Below the pieces are notes generated by a model. It did not search any database. It was not told the DNA's origin and was given only the letters and a program-made list of their open reading frames with translations. This document shows, one piece after another, positions 49,092 through 56,875 of a stretch of 64,000 bases of DNA. Origin of the DNA: Hydrogenophaga sp. (lineage in GTDB: Bacteria; Pseudomonadota; Gammaproteobacteria; Burkholderiales; Burkholderiaceae_C); NCBI RefSeq assembly GCF_026125785.1, contig NZ_JAHCKL010000019.1, positions 1-64,000 on the forward strand, written 5' to 3'. The position numbers were made by a program, and so were the translations under genes. The stretch's first letter is position 1. Each line of letters begins with the position of its first letter.

Positions 49092-49191
49092 GGGCGAGTG
49101 ACGGATGCGACGGGTTCATTGGAAAACAGCCTTTACGTGCGCGCACGCGTAGAGCGTCAATCAGGAAACCCGTCAAATCCGTCACTCGCCC
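49092..49191. repeat. long near-perfect inverted repeat between primase and resolvase genes
   Basis: GGGCGAGTGACGGAT (49092-49106) pairs with ATCCGTCACTCGCCC (49177-49191), and after a 2x2 mismatch GACGGGTT (49109-49116) pairs with AACCCGTC (49167-49174). Total arms 25 nt around a 50-nt interior containing GTGCGCGCAC. No gene is in 49074-49198. Candidate replication origin, regulatory RNA or transcription signal. Confidence 0.65.
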
Positions 49192-49198
49192 GGATTGC

Positions 49199-51496
49199 TC
49201 AGTCATCTCGGTAGGGGTAGCCATGGCTATACGGCTTGGGCCTGAGGGCTATGCCCGTGATCCCACGTGCGCCCCCCGTCAGCCGACACTTCTCGAACTT
49301 GCGGGCCGCCATCAGTTCGGAGAAGCGCTTGACCGAGCCCACGTACTCACCCGCGCGCTCAGCCCATTCACGCCAGTCGGCGAACAATTCGGAAACACCT
49401 TCACGGTGGGTCTTGGCCAGCAGGCAACGCTCTTCGATCCACTGCCCGAGCGCGTCCTCGGCCTCGAAATACTCCTCAGTCGCCGACACCACACTGGCGG
49501 GTGGCTTCAGTCCTTGGCGTTGCCAAAGGCTGCAGCCCTCGACCGCCCACGCCAGAATGCCGTCCCGTTCCTTGAGCAGCTTTTCCGTCAGCCTGCCGTC
49601 ACGCCGCTCGGGCGGGATCGTCACCGTGAACGGGATCAGGTGCAGCCGTCGCTTCATCGCCTCATCCACGTTGCGGATCGATGGCTTGTGGTTGCCTGCG
49701 ATCACCAACTTGAACTGCGGCACGTACTCGAAGAAGTCCTGGCGCATGAAGCGTGCGGAAACCTTGTCGCCACCGGTGATGGCCTTGACCTTGGATTCGT
49801 TCCAGCGCCGACCCTGTTCGGTTTCGATGGAGGACACAAAGCGGGCACCGCGCAGGCCCGCCAAGTCGGTCGGATGCCGGTCGGTGCGCGCCTCCATGAA
49901 CGTGTCCATCGGCGCGTTGGCCGCGTAGTCGCCCAAGATGGTGGTCAGGACGTTGACGAACACCGACTTGCCGTTCGCGCCGGTCCCGTACAGGAAGAAC
50001 AGCGCGTGCTCGCTGGTCACGCCCGTCAGGCAGTAGCCAACCATCAGTTGCAGGTAGGCAATTAGTTCAGCGTCACCGCCTGTGACGTCGGCCAGGAATG
50101 CGCGCCACGTCGGACTGTCGCCCTGCGGTGTGGCCGTGGTCACCTTGGTCATCCGATCATCGCGCCGGTGCGGTCGCATGCGGCCCGTGCGCAGATCAAC
50201 CACACCGCCTGGTGTGTTGAGTGCCCAGACGTCGGCATCCCACTCCTCGGCGGTGGACGCGTGCTTGGGATCGGAGCGTGCGATTTTCTCGACGGACGAG
50301 ATCGTGGCGGAGCTGGCCAGCTTGCCTTTGAGCCGAGGGCTGTCCGCCTTGAGTGACGCCATCCGGCAGATACCGCGTGCCAGATGAGACACGTAGAGCA
50401 CCTGATCCGGATTCCAGCGCACGCCGGTCCAGACCAGCCATTTGCCCCAAAGCGCGCAGTAGCGCCAGTCCTCGCCATAGCGGCGTGTGAAGGCCGAGGA
50501 CAAGCCGTCCTCCGTAGCCCAGTCGACACCAGTCAGCAGATCCGGTGGTGGCGTCTCCTCGACCGACCGCATCACCGGCATCCGCTCGCCGACGGCGAGG
50601 AAGCCCCTCACATCGAAGCCGTCCGGAATGGCGTCAGCCGCATCCCATCCTTCCGGCTTGTCATCGGGTGGCACCAGAATGGCGACCGTGGTCGCACCCG
50701 CGTTCAGGATTGCTTGCGATGCACGGTCAGCGTAATCCCAGCCTGGCGCGTCCCGGTCAGGCCAGATCAGAACGGATTTGCCCGCCAGCGGCGACCAGTC
50801 GGTCTTATCGACGGGAGCGTTTGCGCCATGCATGGCCGTGGTTGCCACCACGCCGATGGCGATCAGGGCCTGCGCACACTTCTCGCCCTCGACCAGCACA
50901 ACGTGACCAGCGGCAGCCAGCCCCGGCTGGTTGTACAGCGGGCGCGGATCGGGCGGAGTCATCTTGCGCCGCTTGGCATCCCACGGCCGGAACTCCTTCT
51001 TGCGCCCGGGTGGGTCGTAGCGGTACACGACCGCAATCAGTTTGCCGGTGGCATCGAAGTAGTCCCACTTGGCCGTGGCCGGGCCGAGATCATCAACCGG
51101 AGCTTCCTTCTTGGCGCGGCGTACCGGCACTGATCGCGAACGACCGAGCAGATCAGCTGCCTCGTCGAGCACCCGGGGAAAGTCGGTGTGGACGTTGGCC
51201 CCGAGGTAGGCGGCGATCAAGGCAAAGATGTCACCGCCATCGCCCGTGGCACGATCCGTCCAGAGACCGGCCTTGTCGCCTTCGAGTACCACCTCAAGAC
51301 TGTCGCCCGGGCTGCCCAGGATGTCCCCGATCAGAAACTTGCCACGACGCTTCTTTCCTGCCGGAAACATCGTGGTCAGGACTGATTCCATGCGTGCGAT
51401 CAGTTCAGTGCGAATCTCGTCCCGCTCGCTGTCATTGACGTTGCGCCGGCCCGTTTCTCCCGGTGGTGATGTGTCATTGAAATCAAGCATCGGCAC
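49199..51496 (-). CDS. phage primase-helicase (TOPRIM plus D5/SF3)
   Basis: 765 aa (763 if ATG 51490). The N-terminal half has a DNA-primase-like part with GHVVLVEGEKCAQALIAIGV and SVLIWPDRDAPGWDYADRAS (TOPRIM). The C-terminal D5-type helicase has FLYGTGANGKSVFVNVLTTI (Walker A) and VIAGNHKPSIRNVDEAMKRR (motif C/sensor), then a wHTH end. P4/D5 primase-helicases start replication. Phage replisome core. Confidence 0.9.
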   Translation of the reverse strand: MPMLDFNDTSPPGETGRRNVNDSERDEIRTELIARMESVLTTMFPAGKKRRGKFLIGDILGSPGDSLEVVLEGDKAGLWTDRATGDGGDIFALIAAYLGANVHTDFPRVLDEAADLLGRSRSVPVRRAKKEAPVDDLGPATAKWDYFDATGKLIAVVYRYDPPGRKKEFRPWDAKRRKMTPPDPRPLYNQPGLAAAGHVVLVEGEKCAQALIAIGVVATTAMHGANAPVDKTDWSPLAGKSVLIWPDRDAPGWDYADRASQAILNAGATTVAILVPPDDKPEGWDAADAIPDGFDVRGFLAVGERMPVMRSVEETPPPDLLTGVDWATEDGLSSAFTRRYGEDWRYCALWGKWLVWTGVRWNPDQVLYVSHLARGICRMASLKADSPRLKGKLASSATISSVEKIARSDPKHASTAEEWDADVWALNTPGGVVDLRTGRMRPHRRDDRMTKVTTATPQGDSPTWRAFLADVTGGDAELIAYLQLMVGYCLTGVTSEHALFFLYGTGANGKSVFVNVLTTILGDYAANAPMDTFMEARTDRHPTDLAGLRGARFVSSIETEQGRRWNESKVKAITGGDKVSARFMRQDFFEYVPQFKLVIAGNHKPSIRNVDEAMKRRLHLIPFTVTIPPERRDGRLTEKLLKERDGILAWAVEGCSLWQRQGLKPPASVVSATEEYFEAEDALGQWIEERCLLAKTHREGVSELFADWREWAERAGEYVGSVKRFSELMAARKFEKCRLTGGARGITGIALRPKPYSHGYPYRDD

Positions 51497-51710
51497 GACC
51501 CTCTTGTGACGTCTGCTGCGCAGCGATCCAGGCTTCCAGCTCGTTGGGTTTGAAGCGAACCAGTTTGCCGACGCGGTAATGCGGAATGCGACGCTCCTGT
51601 CGCTCCTTGGCTTGGGAGAGCCAATACGACGGCAGGTTGAACATCAGTGCAGCCTGGCGCACGTCGATCAGCTGCTCGCCCAGTACGTGATTCAAATTCG
51701 AGGTATTCAT
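51483..51710 (-). CDS. excisionase/AlpA-type HTH protein
   Basis: 75 aa from ATG 51710. LIDVRQAALMFNLPSYWLSQ and PHYRVGKLVRFKPNELEAWI form the winged helix of excisionase-type proteins. Its end overlaps the primase start by 14 bases. Regulator of the replication genes, or of excision. Confidence 0.75.
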   Translation of the reverse strand: MNTSNLNHVLGEQLIDVRQAALMFNLPSYWLSQAKERQERRIPHYRVGKLVRFKPNELEAWIAAQQTSQEGRADA

Positions 51711-52444
51711 GTTTGTGTCCTCCAGCAGCGGTCTTGCCAGGCGCACATCCGGCATTCGAAATGGGTCGGGTCATTGAAGGCGCGGGGAAGGAGGTCGCCC
51801 GCCTCGGTGGCCGTAATGACCTTGACCGCCCGATCCGACATGCGTTGGGCCAGTGCTGCGTCAAAGGGCACGAGCTCGGTGTAGATCTCCATCGTGTCGG
51901 CGTTGAGTGCCGTGAAGATCGCCGGGTGCTCGTGCAGTTCGAGATAGGCTTGGTAGATCGCCACTTGTGCGGCGTAGACGGGCTTGGATAGAGTCAGGCC
52001 CTTCTTGTCCAGATCGCTCCAGGACTTGTTGCCGAGACACTTACATTCCCAGAGCGCGGGATAGGCGAAGCCATCGGGGCCGCCGACGATGACGCCGTCG
52101 ATGTGGCCCTGCAGGCGGCCATCGGCCACCGAGAAACCGAACTGCTCGCCGTCGGCCTTGCGGGTGCGCAGGTCAAAGCCCGCGTCCCGGAGCCACGCGA
52201 CCATGCAGTCCTCCATGACGTGACCACGCTCGAAGATGCGCAGCATCCGGCCCGGGGTGTCGCGCCCGTGGTCGATGGGTGCCTTGGCGTACTCGAACTG
52301 CAGCGCGCGTTCGCAGGCCACACCCAGACGCGAGGCTCCGAGGTACTGGCGCTCGGACTGGCGAGCGCGGGCCTGCTGCAGGCCCGTGTCCACCAGGGTG
52401 GTAACCTGACCCGAGATGCTCGATGAGGAGTTGAAGTCGATCAT
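51707..52444 (-). CDS. PD-(D/E)XK nuclease (Cas4/RecB-like)
   Basis: 245 aa from ATG 52444. N-terminal RQYLGASRLGVACERALQFE, then VADGRLQGHIDGVIVGG (Asp), ALWECKCLGNKSW (ExK) and a C-terminal HFECRMCAWQDRCW cysteine set, probably for an Fe-S cluster, as in Cas4/AddB-type exonucleases. With the Sak4-like ATPase it fits a recombination pair. Overlaps the previous gene by four bases. Confidence 0.8.
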   Translation of the reverse strand: MIDFNSSSSISGQVTTLVDTGLQQARARQSERQYLGASRLGVACERALQFEYAKAPIDHGRDTPGRMLRIFERGHVMEDCMVAWLRDAGFDLRTRKADGEQFGFSVADGRLQGHIDGVIVGGPDGFAYPALWECKCLGNKSWSDLDKKGLTLSKPVYAAQVAIYQAYLELHEHPAIFTALNADTMEIYTELVPFDAALAQRMSDRAVKVITATEAGDLLPRAFNDPTHFECRMCAWQDRCWRTQT

Positions 52445-52929
52445 GGCTTCTTCCCCTTCGGCTCTTCCCAGGGCAGGTCGTCCTCCAGATCCGCGAACGG
52501 GTTGGCCAGAGGGTCGGGCGCAGGCGTCATGCCGCGTACCGGTGGGTACTTGCTCGCCTCGTGGTGCGTGACCATTGCCTCGGTGTAGCAAGTGACGATG
52601 GCGTCGATCACTTGCAGCGCCTCGGCTTCGGAGTAGTCGCCCAGCGGCTTGGTGAAGCCAATCTCGCCCGCAGCCTCGCCGAAGGCCTTGAGGCACTTCT
52701 TCATCGCGGCCAGTTCGACATCAGATGGATCGATCATGGCGACCTCCGTACTGTCGACGCGACCTTCCTTGACCCGCAGCCAGTTGCCGTACAGCGCATG
52801 AAACGCGTTTTGGCAGCGTTGTGAGCAGAACACCCAGTCGATGGGGTAGCGCCGGGGATGGCCGACACCGTGACGGTTGTCGGTGTGGCCGAATCCCCGG
52901 GCCTGTCGTTTGCAGACCCAGCATTTCAT
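52441..52929 (-). CDS. DUF6511-like zinc-knuckle phage protein
   Basis: 162 aa. N-terminal CWVCKRQARGFGHTDNRHGV and FCSQRCQNAFHALY form a four-Cys zinc site. The rest is helical (CLKAFGEAAGEIGFTKPLGD) with an acidic C-terminus (ADLEDDLPWEEPKGKKP). Found in early phage operons. Possible DNA or RNA binder. Confidence 0.65.
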   Translation of the reverse strand: MKCWVCKRQARGFGHTDNRHGVGHPRRYPIDWVFCSQRCQNAFHALYGNWLRVKEGRVDSTEVAMIDPSDVELAAMKKCLKAFGEAAGEIGFTKPLGDYSEAEALQVIDAIVTCYTEAMVTHHEASKYPPVRGMTPAPDPLANPFADLEDDLPWEEPKGKKP

Positions 52930-52938
52930 CGGCCTCCC

Positions 52939-53568
52939 TCACTGTGCCCACGACGGCTTGCCGGTCACCGGTGCGCGTTGTGGAGCCGGTGCCTGATACG
53001 CAGGCGCAGCCGCCTGCGCCGGAGCGCCGGAATGTCCACTGCCCGGAGCCTTGGGCGGCACGCCCATCAGTTTTGCGTAGTCGGGGTGATCAGGCTCGAC
53101 CGCGATCTTTACCACGTTCCGGTCTTGGCCCTTGCCATCCTTCTCAATGTCCACGCGCGCCAGAAACTCCAGGCCATCCAGTTCATGAAAGCCCTGGATG
53201 CGGCGCGCGGCGGCGGCCTGCGGGCTGTTGTCCTGGGGGTGGACGTTGCGTGCGCTGTTGAGCGCGGCGCGGATGAAACTGCGCCCCATCTGGCCCCAGG
53301 TCGGCCCCTTCTTGGAGTGCAGGCCGATGTTGCTCCACATCTTGCGCTTTGCATGGTCGCCAGCCGTGACCACGAATTCAGCGGCGAGATAGATGGAGCC
53401 GGTTTCGAAGGACTCGGTGGCGTAGCCGCCGCCCCAGCCTTGTCCCGGATCGTCATAGCCACCGGGCTTGATGGTCATGCGCACTGGCACGACAGCGCCC
53501 TTGGGGATCAGGTCAAAGCCCGACTGTTGGGGATCGGCATCTTGGAAATCAAAATAGCTGGACGACAT
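52939..53568 (-). CDS. phage early protein, possible single-strand binding analogue
   Basis: 209 aa. Beta-rich N-terminal half (LIPKGAVVPVRMTIKPGGYD, YLAAEFVVTAGDHAKRKMWS) and a Pro/Ala/Gln-rich tail ending PSWAQ, like the acidic/flexible tails of SSB proteins but not acidic. It lies between a Sak4-like ATPase and recombination genes, where SSBs are common. The SSB role is inferred from context. Confidence 0.5.
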   Translation of the reverse strand: MSSSYFDFQDADPQQSGFDLIPKGAVVPVRMTIKPGGYDDPGQGWGGGYATESFETGSIYLAAEFVVTAGDHAKRKMWSNIGLHSKKGPTWGQMGRSFIRAALNSARNVHPQDNSPQAAAARRIQGFHELDGLEFLARVDIEKDGKGQDRNVVKIAVEPDHPDYAKLMGVPPKAPGSGHSGAPAQAAAPAYQAPAPQRAPVTGKPSWAQ

Positions 53569-53573
53569 GGCGA

Positions 53574-54437
53574 TTACTCCTTGGATTCGGTGGTGTTTTC
53601 AGTAGTGGGGGTGCCGGTGCTAACGGGCATAGGCAATGGCGACTGGCCTGCGCACTTGGCGATCAGTGCGCCGAGATGCGGCGGCTCCAGCAGGTCGAGG
53701 CGGCCGCTGCGGTCTTTGGCTGGAAAGCCGTAGGAATTGACGGTGTGGGTGACGAAGGCGCGGTAGGCACTGCCGTCGTCGGCCTTGATCTCGGCCAGCG
53801 TCACGACCTCATCGACGATGCCGGGCAACTCCAGACTGGTCTTGCTGCCTTCGATCTGCGGCACGAACACCTTGCGGTTGTAGTCATCGAGACGTTCGTC
53901 GAGGATGGCGACGAACACCACGTTCTTGCCGCGTGCGTGCTGCAGATGTGTCAGTGCGCCGATCATTTCCTGGCCAAGCAGGCCATATGCGGCGCGCAGA
54001 TCGGGTTTGCCGGAACGGTCGCTAGTGGCTCCGGGTTGCGTCTTGCACCACGCGAAGCACTGCCGGGACAACTGCGTGATCGAGTCGAGGAAGAAGGTCT
54101 GGTAGCGGTCGAGCTGCGTCGGGTTGCCAAATTTCTCGATGACATGGTCGTAATGCGCCTGCGAAAACGCGCTCTCTGGCGGCAGTGACTTGTCCGGGCC
54201 CGCGAGGAACACGAAAAAGTCGCGGCTTTCCGGCCACGAGGCCGGGCGGATGGTGTCGCCCGGCCAGTCGGCCACGGCGAGATCGCCCGCCTCGATGTCG
54301 AGGAACAAGGTGGTGGCAGGGTCGAGGTCTTTGAGCCGGGTGGTCTTGCCGATGCCGGATTTGCCCAGCATCAGCAACTTCACACCCTTGCGCTCTGCCA
54401 AGCGCTGCTGCGCGGAAATGATCGGGAGGGACATCAC
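53574..54437 (-). CDS. RecA-like ATPase (Sak4-type single-strand annealing protein)
   Basis: 287 aa. LLMLGKSGIGKTTRLKDLDP has the P-loop; TFFLDSITQLSRQCFAW is Walker B; ALTHLQHARGKNVVFVAILD and the region EIKADDGSAYRAFVTHTVNS complete the core. Sak4 proteins are phage recombinases related to Rad51. Coupled to the BRO gene by a four-base overlap (ATGATG). Confidence 0.75.
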   Translation of the reverse strand: MMSLPIISAQQRLAERKGVKLLMLGKSGIGKTTRLKDLDPATTLFLDIEAGDLAVADWPGDTIRPASWPESRDFFVFLAGPDKSLPPESAFSQAHYDHVIEKFGNPTQLDRYQTFFLDSITQLSRQCFAWCKTQPGATSDRSGKPDLRAAYGLLGQEMIGALTHLQHARGKNVVFVAILDERLDDYNRKVFVPQIEGSKTSLELPGIVDEVVTLAEIKADDGSAYRAFVTHTVNSYGFPAKDRSGRLDLLEPPHLGALIAKCAGQSPLPMPVSTGTPTTENTTESKE

Positions 54438-55195
54438 GCCACCTCCTTCAGTTGTTCCGCGACCGCGGGATTCCAGAGGATCTGGTAGCCGCTGTGGCCG
54501 TTGCGCGAGTACGGCATGGCTTCAGCCCATGCTTCACCGGCCTCGGTCAGCTCCCACTCGTCCCGGTCGTTGCGGAACTGAAGGCCACTGGATGCCAGCA
54601 ACTGGTTCGTGGCTTTGGCTGAGCGACTCAGCAATTTGCCGAGCTGTGTGGCGTTGAGCGAGCAGATAGGCTCGTTGGCGGCAGGCAAAGCGCGGCGCAG
54701 CACTTCCGTGGTCAGGCCGGTGTTTTCCTGAATGCAGGTCAACGTGGCAGCCATTGCAATGCCAGTCTTGACGCCTGGCACCTTGGCGACCGCTTCGCCG
54801 ATCAGCAGGATGGCAGTGACGCGATCTTGGGTCTGCGCGGGCAAGGCGGCCATCGAGGTGGCGGCGGAATACGCGCCTGTCTTGCGGATTGCAGGCAGCA
54901 CTTCACCGGTGATCCAGCGCTTGAAACGTTTGGCGGCATCCTTGGTGCTGCCGAGGATCAGGGCGTAAAGGCCTGACTCGTTGACGTGGTTGGCACGCTG
55001 TGTGCGCCCGAGGCTGTCGATGACCTCCAATTTCTGGAGATCATCGGCATCGACATGGGACTTGATCGCCTGAGACGGATTGCCCATCTCCAGGGCGTCG
55101 CAGACATCGGTGGCGTTGAACCACGGCTGCCCGAGTTCATCGACCTGGACGCGCACGGCGTGCGCTTCGAAATGGAAGGGAATGATCGCGCTCAT
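54434..55195 (-). CDS. BRO-family antirepressor
   Basis: 253 aa from ATG 55195. The BRO-N domain shows PWFNATDVCDALEMGNPSQA and GLYALILGSTKDAAKRFKRW with ITGEVLPAIRKTGAYS. The C-terminal domain (NATQLGKLLSRSAKATNQLL and EWELTEAGEAWAEAMPYSRN) is a KilAC-like DNA-binding part. These proteins modulate repressors or DNA. Three bases separate it from the next gene. Confidence 0.85.
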   Translation of the reverse strand: MSAIIPFHFEAHAVRVQVDELGQPWFNATDVCDALEMGNPSQAIKSHVDADDLQKLEVIDSLGRTQRANHVNESGLYALILGSTKDAAKRFKRWITGEVLPAIRKTGAYSAATSMAALPAQTQDRVTAILLIGEAVAKVPGVKTGIAMAATLTCIQENTGLTTEVLRRALPAANEPICSLNATQLGKLLSRSAKATNQLLASSGLQFRNDRDEWELTEAGEAWAEAMPYSRNGHSGYQILWNPAVAEQLKEVA

Positions 55196-55197
55196 GA

Positions 55198-55485
55198 TCA
55201 GCCCTCCCACGACACGTCGGCGATACGGTCGACTCCACGCGCGGCACGTTTGCGCACCTCGGTGTGGAGTTCTTCCAGCGCGGTGCGGCGGCGGCCGAGC
55301 GCCAGCGATTCCGCGTTGGCTGTCTGGATGGCAAAAGCCAGCTCATCCACAGTGGCGACATCAAGCGGGACTACGACGTCCTGACCGTCCGCGCGGCGAT
55401 ACCGGATTTCGTCAGGGAGGTGTTCGCCGTAGATGGACGGCAGCTGTTGACGCAGCGAGGCGATGAGATTGGTGCTCATGGTCAT
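55198..55485 (-). CDS. small hypothetical phage protein
   Basis: 95 aa. LIASLRQQLPSIYGEHLPDE, VVPLDVATVDELAFAIQTAN, RRTALEELHTEVRKRAARGV. Helical and coupled to both neighbours. Function unknown. Confidence 0.6.
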   Translation of the reverse strand: MTMSTNLIASLRQQLPSIYGEHLPDEIRYRRADGQDVVVPLDVATVDELAFAIQTANAESLALGRRRTALEELHTEVRKRAARGVDRIADVSWEG

Positions 55486-55961
55486 TACTCCGAATCGATG
55501 GAAAGGGTGAAAGACGGCTTGCCGGAATCCACGGTGCGAGCGGCGGCGAACTGCTGTTGCAAAGCAGGCGGCCAGTTCGTGAAGCGGGATTCGGAGACGG
55601 ACAACTTGATGTCGAGGTAACCCTCGACCTTCTCGCCTGAGGCGACGATGCGTTCAGCGATCTCAGCCAGTTGCTTCTGATCCCAGCTGACCTTCTTGGG
55701 CAGCTCGAACTTCAGGTGCAGCGGGCCATCGCTGATGTGTGCGGTGCCGAAGTCACGGCCGGATTCGCGCAGCGCGGTCCGTGCCTGCTCGCCGTAGCAC
55801 TGATCCAGTGCCGCATCGAACTTGGTGCGCGCCTTCTTCAGCCAGTCGATGGCTGCATCGAGGTTCTTGTCGATCTCGTGTTTCTGCGCGGGCGGCAATG
55901 CGGCCAGTTGGCTGACCGACATCTCGGCGATGTCGGCAGGAAAGATGGTGATGTCATTCAT
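55485..55961 (-). CDS. hypothetical early phage protein
   Basis: 158 aa from ATG 55961. DITIFPADIAEMSVSQLAAL, AAIDWLKKARTKFDAALDQC and WDQKQLAEIAERIVASGEKV; helical and slightly acidic. Placement before the BRO gene suggests an accessory of recombination. Overlaps its downstream gene by one base. Unknown. Confidence 0.6.
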   Translation of the reverse strand: MNDITIFPADIAEMSVSQLAALPPAQKHEIDKNLDAAIDWLKKARTKFDAALDQCYGEQARTALRESGRDFGTAHISDGPLHLKFELPKKVSWDQKQLAEIAERIVASGEKVEGYLDIKLSVSESRFTNWPPALQQQFAAARTVDSGKPSFTLSIDSE

Positions 55962-55972
55962 CGCATCTCTCC

Positions 55973-56236
55973 TCAAACCGCCGCGCGTTCGGATGTCGAG
56001 TCGTGCAGCGCTTCGCGCTCAAACTCGAGGATCGCGTCGACCGGGTAGCCGACACGCTTGGACAGCTTCAGGTAGCGTGGACCGCGACCCTCACTGCGCC
56101 AGCGCTGCAAAGTCTTGGGGCTAACGCCCCAGCGTTGCGCGAGCTCGTTTTCGTTGAGCACGCGGCGATCACCGGGTGACATGGTGTTGATCGCCTGCTG
56201 TGGCGACCGGGGGATACCGCTGGTTGGTGTCTGCAT
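55973..56236 (-). CDS. AlpA/excisionase-type HTH regulator
   Basis: 87 aa from ATG 56236. RRVLNENELAQRWGVSPKTL and QRWRSEGRGPRYLKLSKRVG, then YPVDAILEFEREALH: winged helix of the AlpA type. It is the first gene of the early operon, with three GCGAACC repeats about 50-105 bases upstream, so autoregulation is likely. Confidence 0.75.
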   Translation of the reverse strand: MQTPTSGIPRSPQQAINTMSPGDRRVLNENELAQRWGVSPKTLQRWRSEGRGPRYLKLSKRVGYPVDAILEFEREALHDSTSERAAV

Positions 56237-56288
56237 GGAATGCTCCTGTGACGTTGTTGAGTAACAGGTGTCATTCCAAACTTCGGGT

Positions 56289-56341
56289 GGCGAACCTTTA
56301 AGGGACGCAATGGCGAACCACGACGGAACTCCAGGTTCGCC
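56289..56341. promoter_or_regulatory. three GGCGAACC repeats upstream of the early HTH gene
   Basis: GGCGAACC at 56289-56296 and 56312-56319, and GGTTCGCC at 56334-56341, spaced 22-23 bases apart (about two helical turns). The outer two are in opposite orientation. They share the core GCGAACC with the cluster at 47770-47809. Confidence 0.55.
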
Positions 56342-56364
56342 AATGGCCCAGTGCAGAAAAGCAA

Positions 56365-56387
56365 ACGGCGAGCACATGGCTCGCCGT
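56365..56387 (-). terminator. Rho-independent terminator after the recombinase set
   Basis: ACGGCGAGC (56365-56373) pairs perfectly with GCTCGCCGT (56379-56387). On the minus strand it is followed by TTGCTTTTCTG. It comes 24 bases after the stop of the HTH-like gene at 56411. Confidence 0.75.
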
Positions 56388-56410
56388 CATTGGGTGTGTC
56401 TGGAGGCAGA

Positions 56411-56875
56411 TCAGACGTCGGAAAAGCCGAGCAATCGACGCTGCGCAGCCCAATCGCGCGGTAGTTGCTCTTGGCGGCCACGCAAGGTGTGCAGATTCAA
56501 GTGGCGTGGCTGACGTCCTTCGAATATCGCCTCCACGATATCGGGGGCCAGCATGGTCATGCGCAAGACCTCGGCAGCCCAGCCCGGCTCCACTTTCATG
56601 GCGTGCGCCAAGTCCGTTGTCGTGGAGTAGGTGCCATCGTCGATCAAGCGCTTCCAATAGAAGGCCTTGCCCAGCGTTTTGATCATCGGCACATCGAAGC
56701 CACCGATTCGGTCCGCGATCTCGGGGGCTGGCGGTATCAGCAGCTTCCGATTCTGGCGGCGCTTGATCGTCAGGGGCACCAAGGTGACCCGCTGCCCCTC
56801 GCTGACATAACTGCGCGCCTCGGATCCGACCTCGATGCGGACGGCGCGCTGGCGCTGGTGAGTTGTGGCATTCAT
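56411..56875 (-). CDS. HTH-like partner of the serine recombinase
   Basis: 154 aa from ATG 56875, ATGA-coupled to the recombinase. VTLVPLTIKRRQNRKLLIPP, PMIKTLGKAFYWKRLIDDGT and YSTTTDLAHAMKVEPGWAAE, VLRMTMLAPDIVEAIFEGRQ. The middle HTH is of a type known next to DUF2924 and serine recombinases on mobile elements. It may be a directionality or regulatory factor. Confidence 0.65.
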   Translation of the reverse strand: MNATTHQRQRAVRIEVGSEARSYVSEGQRVTLVPLTIKRRQNRKLLIPPAPEIADRIGGFDVPMIKTLGKAFYWKRLIDDGTYSTTTDLAHAMKVEPGWAAEVLRMTMLAPDIVEAIFEGRQPRHLNLHTLRGRQEQLPRDWAAQRRLLGFSDV

